From Drosophila pseudoobscura (Eukaryota; Arthropoda; Insecta; Diptera; Drosophilidae), in contig NC_046679.1 in assembly GCF_009870125.1 (NCBI RefSeq), positions 2,604,001 through 2,668,000 of the forward strand: a DNA stretch of 64,000 bases, in the 5' to 3' direction. A program made the position numbers and the translations under genes. Shown here piece by piece: positions 12,128-26,672 of the stretch. Under the pieces are notes generated by a model, which was not told the DNA's origin, did not search any database, and saw only the letters and a program-made list of their open reading frames with translations. The stretch's first letter is position 1, and each line of letters opens with the position of its first letter.

Positions 12128-13355
12128 TCTACATATAGTACATGTATGTATATCCCTATATGTATGTGTATACGTAGGTGATGCATAAATATCACATAGA
12201 TCCTTGACACAATTCACACTCTAATTCCGACGGAAGACATTCGCGTGCGGTGCTCGTGCCGCTCTGCTCGCCACTGAGTTCCTGCCCGCCCAGACATTTG
12301 ATTTTTAACCAGAGCTGGCTCCGTGCTCGGGAATCATCGTTATAAATCAGTGATCCGCCTGGGGCCCGTCCTATCGGGGGGCACTGTTTTATCTTAATGC
12401 CCGGTGACAGCCACGCATCAGCGAGGCGGACGCAGCAACCGCCTGGCTAAGTGTGTTTTACTGTTGTTTACGAAACTTTTGACGGCACGACGGGAACCGG
12501 GGCATCCCGACTGCGAGAACAGGTGCTGTGGAGTGGAGCAGGGAATCCTCCAGCCCATTGACCACTTGTTCGGCTCTTGTATCTTATCGCCATCATTAGC
12601 TACCATGTTGACTTATTCTGATTACACTTTTAACCAATTGACAATTTTAATTGGAGCTTCGGAAGGTTCATCCTTATCGATCCCCGCTACGTAATGCACC
12701 CGAAAGTAGTCGTATGAATCATTGCGATTTCGTAGTACAAGACTATTGCCTGTTCGCGATCAAAGATACGCCCCGCCCCGACCCGTGCGACATAATTAAC
12801 TGTTTGAGTGGCTTCATTAACAGTTCCATGTACGTAATTTTCAGGCACTTTATTGAGATTGGTGTTTGTACGTATCTATAAGTACGAATTTGTAATACAT
12901 ATACTATATTACATTGGCTACCTATAATTTGTAAAAGTACCTATTTAAACTCTTTTCTTTTGTCTTAGTTTGATTGAAGTTTGCTTTCGATTAGTGCACG
13001 CGGCGAATGCGAATTGCTTTATATTGGTTTGCCAATAGAACACATGGTGTACAAAACATACGAGAACATAGCACGATTAATGTACAGTGGTACAGTAGTT
13101 ACTACTAGTAAATGGAACAGATACGATACATAGATAAATTCGTAGTAACAAGTAGTAACTTAACAAGGCTTACGGCTTACACTACACATATACATAGATG
13201 TATCTCCTAAGTACAAGGCAATAAGTAGTTCGATGACTTTAAGTACATACAACATTTTTATGTACTTTAATACTTTCAGTTCTTATGCTATAATCCTTAA
13301 GTAGATTTTGTGCGTTTGTGTGTTTGGGTGATGACGAAGAACGAGAGCGGTTCAG
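12128..13355 (-). promoter_or_regulatory. Intergenic region between the two ABC transporters, probable promoter of the proximal copy
   Basis: No exon is seen. On the - strand a TTAAAAA element (about 12302-12308) lies roughly 30 bp upstream of an initiator-like CTCAGTG (about 12271-12278), and both are 145-180 bp upstream of the ATG. GATA-type motifs (cttatc/gataag) occur around 11857, 12388, 12583 and 12671. GATA factors drive midgut and Malpighian-tubule genes in flies, where many ABCC genes are expressed, so this is a plausible but untested link. The part nearest 13355 should carry the 3' UTR of the distal copy. Confidence 0.4.
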
Positions 13356-18882
<5,527 letters not shown>

Positions 18883-19240
18883 AATATTCGTATTTTTGAT
18901 TTGTTCTGTGCAGGGCCGTTTACCGTTACGGCTGCGGGAGCGAGCGGAAGAAACCCAAAAGGGAAGTCGAGCTCCTCTGTCTCTCTCTCTCTCTCTGTCT
19001 CTATGTACTATAGGTTGCGATCACAGTCTACTGCAGGCGAAAATTGTCTAGGTCGAGGTCATCAGCAGTATGTGCCGTTAGTCCAATGACTGGGAATTGT
19101 ACCGTTTGTTGCTTTTGGCAGAGCTGCCAACAACGCACCAACAAACAATGAACTGCGCCCCGATGCGACTTATCTTTCTCTAAACCAGACACACTAATAA
19201 CATTAACAATAAATAGTTAACAACGAAAAATCATTTTATG
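18883..19240 (-). promoter_or_regulatory. Upstream region of the distal ABC transporter with a CT/GA tract
   Basis: The region directly upstream of the ATG at 18880-18882 contains a CT run (18978-18998), which reads as GAGAG on the gene strand. GAGA-factor or CLAMP sites of this type are common at fly promoters. I see no TATA box. The sequence becomes AT-rich and repeat-like beyond about 19240. Confidence 0.3.
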
Positions 19241-19269
19241 CGATTTTTCTACACGTGTTTATTCAACAA

Positions 19270-20190
19270 AAAAAACAGTCGCAGTGTTGCTGGTGTTTGA
19301 AGACATGATGCGTGTATAGGCCTTTGTGCACCCTATTTCGTTAATTTTATATGAAGATGAAACGTAATTTATTAAGACCTTTTCTCAGATTGATATTCTT
19401 TAGACATATTCAAGTACATTATTAGTATCTTGTATATATTTATGTCGATCCTGATACCTACGGAGCCTTGGAAGACAAACATATTCTTAATTCTATAACA
19501 TCTATTTCCCCCAGGGTATTACGACTAATTCTTGGTTATTCTTTCTTCCGTCGAATATTCCCAGCTATTTATTTTATTTATTTTTGCCCAGATAATTTTA
19601 TATGATTGCTGAATCAATTTCAATTAGGATTAACTACTTTTAAGTACTCGAAAATCTTTTATTTTGACAAAAACACGATTTCAATAAAAATGTTCAATGT
19701 CGCAGGTTGTGACGTCAATGTTGCTGGCATTTGCAGACTCTTTGTTGTTAACCAGGGTATGGGCGTTTGTATACCCTATTTCGTGAATATTATATAAAGA
19801 TACTGTTTTCCAAGCTGCTTTCAAATGTAATTAATAAAGGCCTTGTTTTAGATTGCATTTTTTTGGCCCATTCATGCATTTGATTAGTTTCTTGTATTAG
19901 TTTCTGAATTAATTATAGCCTGGGATGACACAAATTTCCGCAATTCTATATCATCCATTTCCCCCAGGGTATGTGTGCATGGAATTAGCAACATGTTTGT
20001 CTATGGAATGAGACTCATTGTTGCAAAAGCGAAACTGCGGCGAATCGGGTATTGCCTATATTTCAAGCTATATAGATTTGCCCACTTAGCTTTATCCCAT
20101 AGATAAATGCATTTTCTACAAGATTGCTTCTTTTAATTACCTTTATGTATTTTATTTTGACCAAAAAACGGTTTTCAAGGAAATGTTGCC
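19270..20190. repeat. Decayed dispersed repeat, two head-to-tail units of about 450 bp
   Basis: Shared landmarks recur about 450 bp apart: an 'accctatttcgt(t/g)aat' block at about 19330 and 19774, and an 'attctat(a)ac/tcatc(t/c)atttcccccagggtat' block at about 19492 and 19946. Related blocks recur at 27.5 kb and 29.3 kb. There is no coding content. This is most likely an old miniature or Helitron-like family (INE-1/SGM-type elements are the usual candidates in Drosophila). The family assignment is inference. Confidence 0.55.
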
Positions 20191-20450
20191 GCAACAGTGT
20201 GTATGAAATGGGACTCATTATTGCTAAAGCGAACTGGGGCGAACTGCGGCGAACTCAAATTCGATTCAAAAAACTACCAATTCTTTGTTCCGTTGAATAA
20301 TACTATCTATATAGAACATTTAGCCATGCCCAGTCAATTTTGTACGATTGATGAATCAATTCTATACATGATTGGCTTATTCGAAATACTTGCATTTATT
20401 TGATTTCTATATAACATTGAAAATTAAATTAATATTAAATGCCAGCGATG
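20190..20450. repeat. Further copy of the dispersed repeat family
   Basis: The block beginning at about 20278 (attctttgttccgttgaata) through 'agaacatttagccatgccca' and 'gattgatgaatcaattct' closely matches 27027-27120. The element just before it ('atgaaatgggactcattattgc' at 20205) matches 'ggaatgagactcattgttgc' near 20005. These are diverged copies with indels. Confidence 0.55.
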
Positions 20451-21029
20451 TTTTTTCTAAATAATCGATGCTTGGAGGATTTACACCATTAATAAGTTAC
20501 GATAGTTGATACGATAGTATGAAATATTCGAAAAATCTAACAATCGAAACTGAATCGCAACTTGCCGCCTTGATCGAAGAGCATATTCCTTGATTTTAAT
20601 GTTCGGCTTAATATTACTAGCTAGATAGGACCTTTAGCCCTAAACAAATAATTTTATCCCCTTAATTATTCAATTTTATACAAGAAATGCTAATTTTAGG
20701 GACTTATTTTTATTGGACTGTGTCTAAAACAAGGTTTTAACAAAAACAAAGCGGTAACCTAAATTTATTTTCCAGTTGAGTCGATTTTGTGATTGTTGTT
20801 TTGAAATAACAACACCCGTATTTTTAGTTTAAGAAAAGATTTAAAATCGTATAAAACATATATATTTATTTAGACTGTTTCGGAAGACACCACTCTTCCT
20901 CATCAGCGATCTTTTCTTTTACAATAATGAAAAAGATGGTTAATCGGACAGCCTACATTTCTGTAGCCATTGGCATATTTTTATAAATTAAAGGGTGATG
21001 CGTGCTTTTCAGCATTTTGTAAATATTTT
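20451..21029. other. AT-rich 3' flank of the P-like gene
   Basis: No coding potential. On the - strand an AATAAA is present at about 20866-20872, downstream of the P-like stop codon at 21030-21032, and could be its poly(A) signal. A short inverted repeat (agaaaagat at about 20831 and atcttttct at about 20911) could form a hairpin. I looked for a P-type terminal inverted repeat here but found no convincing partner on the other side. Confidence 0.35.
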
Positions 21030-24000
21030 CTATTCACAAAAGCCATCTTTTATTATTCCCTTTATTTTTTTGGCATACGGGCTATTCTTTTCAGAATATA
21101 ACTGCCCTTCGTGCATCCATTTCCTTTTATTTTTTTCGTTTATTTCGAAACGCTTTTTTTCTGCTATTATACATTTATTGGTATTCAATTTATCATTGAA
21201 CCATTTATAGTTCGTATATACAAACACTTTAATCAAGTGCTTTACGATTTCCCGTCTATGAGAAGCACATGGACTAGAATCCGTAAACCACTCCAAATCA
21301 TGCTTAACGCATTTTTCAATAATATTTTTTGCAATATTTTTATCGCATGGAGTGGTTTTGAAACATTCTGTAAATATTTGAATATGCTTTAATGAATGTT
21401 CAAAAAGAGATTGTGTAGGATTTTTAATTCCACGGATGCTCTTTCCATCAGGAACTACTATTCTTTGACAGATAGTACATTCAATGTTCAGTTTGCATAG
21501 AACAATTCCTAATGTGTTTCTAACAGCAGCGAATTCCGCAATTTTAGCAATTGGGCGATTCAAACTTTCCGTTTGATATACAATTAATCCATGCTGTTTA
21601 ATGGAATTTTGGTTTACGTCCTCCTCCAAAGTTACCTTTTCAGGTATTTCCAGAGGCAGGTGCTGAACCAACTGAGCTGCTGTTGGGCTATCGTATTGCC
21701 ACCCAATTTCTCGCTTTAAACTATTAAAATATTCTTCCAGGGAATCTTGGTTGAAACCCCTGGTATTTATTTTTTGAATATCTTTTATTTCTAAAAGATC
21801 TTTTGAAATTTGATTGATTCTTTTGCAAGTTTCAATCAGCCTTTTCAGGCAACTGGCTTGGGAATCGGTTTCGGTTATTTTATGGGGGCCGAATTTAATC
21901 TTTCCCAAATAACCTACGAATTCATCCAAGCGATTGGTGAACGTTTTATTGGCACGGAAATATGTATTGTTCAATACATCAAAGCCATCGTTCATACTTT
22001 TTAAAAACATGGATGTAGCAATGGCTGCATCCTTGTCTTCAAAAGTATCACGATCAGCAAACATTTTAATGCCTGTGCTGACCGTATTCGAAAAAACATG
22101 AACAGCCAATTCGGTATTCATTCTATCATATCCTTGCGGATTGATGTGCTTTTCCGTAATCTTGGGTGCCAAGCGAAAAGAGTTTAATGAATCGACTTCA
22201 TAAAACTTTTCGATCACTTTCCATGTCGCTTTTCCGACTGGTGTAGTTATGTCGTGTGTCAAGAAGTTATTTCTAACGCTCTTGAATAAATGTACGTAAT
22301 CGCACACGAACTGAGGCACTGGCGGATTGATCATTCTTTCACGGTCTATTTTTTCAAGAGCCGCCGTGTTTACTGAAGCCTGATCGCAGACTATAGCGCG
22401 GACATTTAAGCCGGCTGCAGTACAACACTTAACCGCCTGAGCAATGGCTTGGGCGTATTTGTGAGTTACATTTTTGTTAACAAATATTGAGTTAACAAAA
22501 TAGCTGTAATCACTTACCAGCCCTCTAACAAGGAATGTCAACATTCCAGTGGCTTGGGAGGAATATTGTTCCTTATCGGAAATTCCGTCTCCCAGGTCTA
22601 CGTAACCAATTGCTCGGTCAACATTGGCAAGATAGCAAATTTCTGGTTGGATGAACATTTCATCAAATATGAGTGCACAATTTCTGTGACTCTCATCCAA
22701 CTTTTGTACAAGTTTCTTCAACTTTTCAATATGCTCGCCTTGAAAGCCTGGCTCAAGTACTTGGAGCGGCGGCGAAACACATTGTTCTTCTTCATGAGCC
22801 CTGTTCGGGCTCAATGATTTAAGTTGAGAAATTTCTTTCTCTAAATCATTTATTTTTTGTAAATAATTTTTACTATCATCTTCACTTTGGACAGTGAATG
22901 CGTGCAATTTTTCATGCAAATTTTTAATTTCTTCTTTTAGGGAAATATTTTCCTCATTTAGGGCTTTATATTTCTTTTCCAGAAATTCATAGCCGGATTC
23001 TTGAGAAGAATATGTATCTATTGCTAGATCGGCAGTTTTGTTTTCAATATTAACTATTGAAAGATCTATGTTAGTGCTGTTTTCAATATTATCTATTGAA
23101 AGATCTGTGTTAGTGCTGTTTTCAATATTATCTATTGATTGATGCCCATTGTGTGTTTCAATTTCTATTGCTTTTTGTTTTATCTGCCTTTTACTGAACG
23201 AAAGTTCATGCAATGGCTTATGTCCTAAATTTAACAAATTAAACATAAATATAATTAGTAAACTTTTAAATAAATTTAAGTTATTTAATTAATAAATTTA
23301 TTGAGTACAGTCAAACTTCCATATAACGAATTTTAAGGCACCCAAAAACCAGTTTGTTATATGAAAAATTCGTAAAATGAAATAGTTTTTAAGTTAAAAA
23401 TTTGCGTTTGATTTCTCCCGAAAAACTTCAAGGCCGTTAAGGGAAGGATATACATATCCAGGCACATTATTTCTCATCTCCACAAACGTCCGCATTATTT
23501 CAACCGCTGACAAAGTTTGCTGAAATGTGGGTACCTCCATAACGATTGAAGCAACATCTATCAACCTCTACAGCAACTACAAACTCAGAGCTGATGCAAA
23601 AAAACCTAGTAAAGGCATTATTTTTTTTATCTACCCTTAGTAAAATGGCTACATGTGCAAAAATTATTTTCAATTTTTCTTAAAAAGTAATAGATGCTTC
23701 TTTGGTTTGACTATGCAGTTCTTATGACAACTTATGACTTATGTCTTATGACAGTTATGACAAATTTTCGTCGACTTGGCCCAGTATCCACCATAATAGT
23801 ATTGACAAAACGGCACTTGGGGCAGTTTGCAACTGAAGACCTAATGAGCTGCAACAAAATCAAGGCAGAACTCGGGTTAACAATCCCCAGGGTGTGAGCC
23901 AAATTTTGAACGACATATCAAAAGAAAGTGGTCAAACTCTTCTAAACTAAACGCCATAATGATGCGCGCATGTCATTTTTGAAAAGCACAAGATCTGGGA

Positions 24001-24969
24001 CCCCGAATTAGAAAATTTAATTTTTAGTGATGAAAAAAAAATGAGTTTACACGGTTCAGATGTCCATCATAAATATTGGAGAGACCCGCGTCATCCACGG
24101 GCAACTTGCTACAAGCCAAACCATGGTGATGGATCCGCTAATGATATGGGCTGCCTTTAGTGCCAAAGTGAGGTCTCCAATATGTTTAATATCCGGCCGG
24201 ATGAATGCTCAAGCATAGATAGAATTGATAAATAGTGAACCTTTTTCATTTCCTGAGCATTTCCATGGTGATCAATATACATTTCAGCAGGATAAAGCGC
24301 CAATTCATGTTTCCCGGGCCTCAATGGACTATTTTGAGATCCACAATAAACCGTTGATTAAGTGGGCTTCAATGAGTCCGGACTTAAATCCAATTGAGGA
24401 TCTGTGGGGAATCCTTGCAGCAAAAGTCTATGCCTGTACAAGGCAGAACGATACATTGAAGCAATTAAAACCATTTTCCATGTGAAAAATTTACAATTTT
24501 TTTTGTTATTAAAAAAATTGATATTGAATATCTTTTTGCCTTTTTGTTATGTACTTATTAACAGCTACCCAAAATAAATCAAGAAAACACGTGTTGAAAA
24601 AAAACGTCATTCAAAGCAGTGCACATATGTATAGCCATTTTACTAAGGTACGGAAGTTCGTGAAAGATAAGTTCGACTGTGTTTGTGAGATTATGAGTTA
24701 TGTAAACTTTTTTCTAGGTGCTCATGAATAGACAGACAGACAAAGCTTAGATATAATCACTTACCCAAATTCTCAGTTGGGATACTTCCCTTCCGAAGCA
24801 TTCCATTTATAAAGCATTCCGCTTTGAAATGCTTCGCACATACTTTAGAGCGTTGGGTTGCTCTTTCAATTTGTAGGTTTTGAATCCATTTTTCTGCAGT
24901 TCCACTATTCCGAGGAAGCATGTAGAATTTCTCGTCCCCTTCGCAGCTTGTTACCAAGCACTCGTCCAT
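21030..24969 (-). CDS. P-element-type THAP transposase gene, intact reading frame
   Basis: Exon 1 is 24765-24969 and exon 2 is 21030-23224 (stop TAG). They join as G/GA in phase and give about 798 residues. Residues 1-68 are a THAP zinc-finger: C-x4-C near the start (MDECLVTSC), the invariant Trp in AEKWIQN, and C-x2-H in KVCAKHF. Then follow three 13-residue repeats (SIDNIENSTNTDL type, about 97-135), a coiled coil (about 148-205) and the P-type RNase H-like domain. Candidate acidic residues are D256 (IFDEMF), D349 (IVCDQAS) and D562/E565 (FNQDSLEEYF), and an insertion domain lies between the second and third. The C-terminal Cys/His-rich part is present. Length and order match full P/THAP9 transposases, not the shortened P repressor-like neogenes known from obscura flies. 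The 1.54-kb intron carries a dead Tc1-like element in antisense. It is either a domesticated gene or a young element copy. Confidence 0.85.
23041..23157 (-). repeat. Three 39-bp tandem repeats within the P-like coding region
   Basis: Starts at 23041, 23080 and 23119 give an exact 39-bp period (13 codons), encoding (S)IDNIENSTN(T/I)DL-type units. The repeat keeps the frame and lies just after the THAP domain, upstream of the coiled coil, probably in a flexible linker. Confidence 0.8.
23306..23375. mobile_element. Short Tc1/pogo-like terminal-repeat fragment
   Basis: The sequence after TA at 23306 (cagtcaaacttccatataac) looks like the end of a TA-inserting element. A partial inverted copy (gttatatg, about 23355) follows within 30 bp. 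It sits in the intron of the P-like gene, 400 bp before the Tc1-like transposase relic, and may be that element's end or an independent MITE. Confidence 0.35.
23694..24483 (+). mobile_element. Degenerate Tc1/mariner (DD34E-type) transposase relic inside the P-like intron
   Basis: On the + strand, broken frames encode recognisable Tc1-family pieces. These are a helix-turn-helix-like stretch (KRHLGQFATEDLMSCNKIKA), a catalytic block FSDEKKMSLHG at about 24025, FQQDKAPIHVSRASMDYF at about 24290, and the diagnostic SPDLNPIEDLWGILAAKV at about 24377. Frameshifts and stops separate them, so it cannot make a transposase. It is antisense to and entirely within the single intron of the P-like gene. 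The insertion therefore postdates that gene structure yet is already dead. Confidence 0.8.
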
Positions 24970-24973
24970 TTTG

Positions 24974-25687
24974 CTGGAATATGGAAACAAATTACTATTA
25001 CTTGAACAAATTTTAATGGTTAATGGGTGGGTGGTTAGTGTTCGTTAGTAAGACAAAAAAAAAAAAAAAATTTGTTAATGGAAAAAAAGCTGTGGTTTAA
25101 AGGAAAAAAAATATTGAATTTTTGGGGAAAAAAAAAATTAATTTTTGGGGAAAAAAAAAAAATATTTAAAAACCAGCCATGGTCGGTCAGCCCAGGCCTC
25201 GAGCCTAGGGACCCTCGCCTGGTCTTTTTTGAGAAAATGAAAAAACAGCAGAAGTCGGTCAGCCCAGGCCTCGAACCTAGGGACCCTCGCCTGTGAAAAA
25301 ATGAAAAAATGGAAAAACAGCAGAAGTCGGTCAGCGCAGGCCCCGAACCTAGGGACTCTTGGATCATTGTTGGTCTCATCCCTTAGATGAAAAAATTGCA
25401 TGTCCGTTGCCAAGCTAAAATAATACAAAATACAATTGGAAATACAATACAAATAATTGGAAAAAGGAAATTGCTCATTGCACACACAAATTTCACTGGT
25501 ACGCACGTATTCTTTCACGCACAGCATAAAAATTTCACCCAAAAAATTCACCCAAAAGAAAATTGCAAATTAACGCCAAAAATGCACGCCAAAAATGCAC
25601 GCAAAAATGAAAAGCCGAAAATGTAACAAAAAAACATAGGATTTTGCGCAAAACTTGCGTTCAATTGAAAAAATAACTTTTACTTAC
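24974..25687 (-). other. Putative 5' UTR intron of the P-like gene
   Basis: On the - strand there is a consensus donor (cagctg/gtaagt) at 25688/25687 and a good acceptor (ttccatattccag) ending at 24974, four bases before the ATG codon at 24969. This implies a 714-bp leader intron. It contains long A runs and the 72-bp repeat array. Inference from splice signals only. Confidence 0.5.
25182..25365. repeat. 72-bp tandem repeat with a tRNA T-arm/B-box-like core
   Basis: Three units start at 25182, 25254 and 25326, an exact 72-bp period. The core is 'gtcggtcagcccaggcctcg' plus 'agcctagggaccctcgcct'. Read on the - strand, units 2 and 3 contain GGTTCGAGGCC or GGTTCGGGGCC, matching the RNA polymerase III B-box (GGTTCGANNCC) at the known positions. 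The flanking CTAGG/CCTGG can pair as a T-stem around the loop. No A-box or complete cloverleaf is seen. The last unit is partial. Confidence 0.7.
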
Positions 25688-25790
25688 CAGCTGTTAAGCA
25701 TTATCACTTTGGTTTTTAACACTTTCACTTATTTTAACAATTTTTAAATATAACAATTGCTTTGCGCACTTGTTGCTTTGTGGTGAAGGT
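25688..25790 (-). other. Putative first (non-coding) exon of the P-like gene
   Basis: Its 3' border is the consensus donor at 25687. The 5' border is unknown but should lie just downstream of the DRE at 25794-25801. The content is AT-rich without an ATG in a long frame. Confidence 0.35.
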
Positions 25791-25793
25791 GTT

Positions 25794-25801
25794 TATCGAT
25801 A
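25794..25801. promoter_or_regulatory. DRE motif TATCGATA in a palindromic setting
   Basis: TATCGATA is the consensus DREF-binding element found at many broadly expressed Drosophila promoters. Here it lies within atcgataccggtatcga (25795-25811), a near-perfect palindrome. It is located between the P-like gene (-) and the RGG-repeat gene (+), about 100 bp from the leader exon end of the former and 300 bp from the leader exon end of the latter. A shared bidirectional promoter is inferred. Confidence 0.5.
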
Positions 25802-26093
25802 CCGGTATCGAGTCCACCCGCACATATGATAATCGGGTTGCCAATTGGAAAATAAAAAAGCATTTTGCCAAAAAACAGCAAAATTAATTTATCGTAGTTC
25901 AGAAAACGGTTTGTTTAATTTATTTTCCTGCATTTCAGATTTGTTTACAAGCCATTTAATTATATTTTTAATTAATTGCAAAATATTGGCAAATGCAACC
26001 GTGCACTTGTTTGTCGATATGAGGTTCTATCGGATTCCGATTCCCTCATTCAAACCCAACCGACAATTAAGGCGGAAAAAAATTTGAAAAATT

Positions 26094-26153
26094 GTGAGTT
26101 TAAGTTTATTTTATGTTATTAATGTTTTTTATTAAATATTTGTATACTTTCAG
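26094..26153 (+). other. 60-bp intron directly before the RGG-gene ATG
   Basis: Donor att/gtgagt at 26094 and acceptor tatactttcag at 26153 bracket a 60-bp AT-rich stretch, a textbook fly intron. The next base begins the ATG of the RGG-repeat frame. This supports a real spliced transcript. Confidence 0.65.
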
Positions 26154-26672
26154 ATGCCTCAGGCGATATATTTTGTAAATGGTGGCCGAGGACGCGGTTT
26201 CCACTACGTTCAAGGTGCCCGTGGACGCGGAGCCCCCTATGCCCAAGGTGCCCGAGGACGCGGAGCCCCCTACGCCCAAGGAGCCCACTACGCCCAAGGT
26301 GCCCGTGGACGCGGAGCCCCCTACGCCCAAGGTGCCCGTGGAGGTGGAGGACGTGGAGGTGGAGGTGCCCACGGCTACCAAGGAGGGCTAAACCGACGTA
26401 TGCGTAGGGCTATAGCCGCGATCGCCAGAAACGCGGTGCGTGCTTCCTCACCGGCCGGTGCTGCCCCGCCTACCTCACCGGTCCGTGCTGCCCCACCGGC
26501 CCGTGCTGCTCCACCGGCCCGTGCTGCCAGACCTGCCCCACCGGGCTGTGATGCTCCAAATGCCCCATCGGGCTGTGATGCCCCACCTGCCCCACCGGGT
26601 TTTGATGCCCCACCGGCACAGGACGCTCCATGCTGCGTTCACTGCGCTTTGAAAAAAAATGTAAAACAATAA
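26154..26672 (+). CDS. Unrecognised 172-residue RGG-repeat, Ala/Pro-rich protein
   Basis: The ATG is the first codon after a consensus 60-bp intron. The stop TAA (26670-26672) overlaps an AATAAA (26668-26673), and a second AATAAA follows at 26678. Residues about 8-75 are repeats of an 11-residue unit (GARGRGAPYAQ), a glycine-arginine-rich region of the kind seen in RNA-binding and nucleolar proteins. Residues about 80-100 are basic and possibly helical (RRMRRAIAAIARNAVRA). Residues about 105-155 are PPARA and PPGCDAP repeats. The tail has CC-x2-C. GC content is far above the surrounding transposon island. No family is recognised. RNA binding is only a suggestion from the RGG composition. It is divergent from the P-like gene. 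The repeats also keep two other frames open, so protein-level evidence would be valuable. Confidence 0.6.
   Translation: MPQAIYFVNGGRGRGFHYVQGARGRGAPYAQGARGRGAPYAQGAHYAQGARGRGAPYAQGARGGGGRGGGGAHGYQGGLNRRMRRAIAAIARNAVRASSPAGAAPPTSPVRAAPPARAAPPARAARPAPPGCDAPNAPSGCDAPPAPPGFDAPPAQDAPCCVHCALKKNVKQ
26181..26345 (+). repeat. 33-bp coding tandem repeat (11 codons)
   Basis: Units begin at 26181, 26214, 26247, 26298 and 26331 (partial). A shorter 18-bp unit at 26280-26297 breaks the period but keeps the frame. The consensus encodes GARGRGAPYAQ. All length changes are multiples of three, as expected for a translated repeat. Neighbouring units are nearly identical, showing recent homogenisation. Confidence 0.8.

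Noticed and set aside
20451..20960. Terminal inverted repeat of the P-like element
   Set aside because: I compared the left flank with 25.7-26.1 kb by eye and found no matching inverted repeat of useful length. A computed self-alignment is needed before claiming either presence or absence.
25254..25345. tRNA gene suggested by the B-box-like GGTTCGAGGCC
   Set aside because: Only the T-arm can be drawn. There is no A-box, anticodon arm or paired acceptor stem, so it is reported as a repeat with a B-box-like core and not as a tRNA.
25035..25379. 114-codon - strand frame with SLGSRPGLTD-type repeats
   Set aside because: The 72-bp period (24 codons) alone keeps it open. It lies inside a putative leader intron and the rest is poly-A derived Phe/Lys. 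There is no splice or start support.
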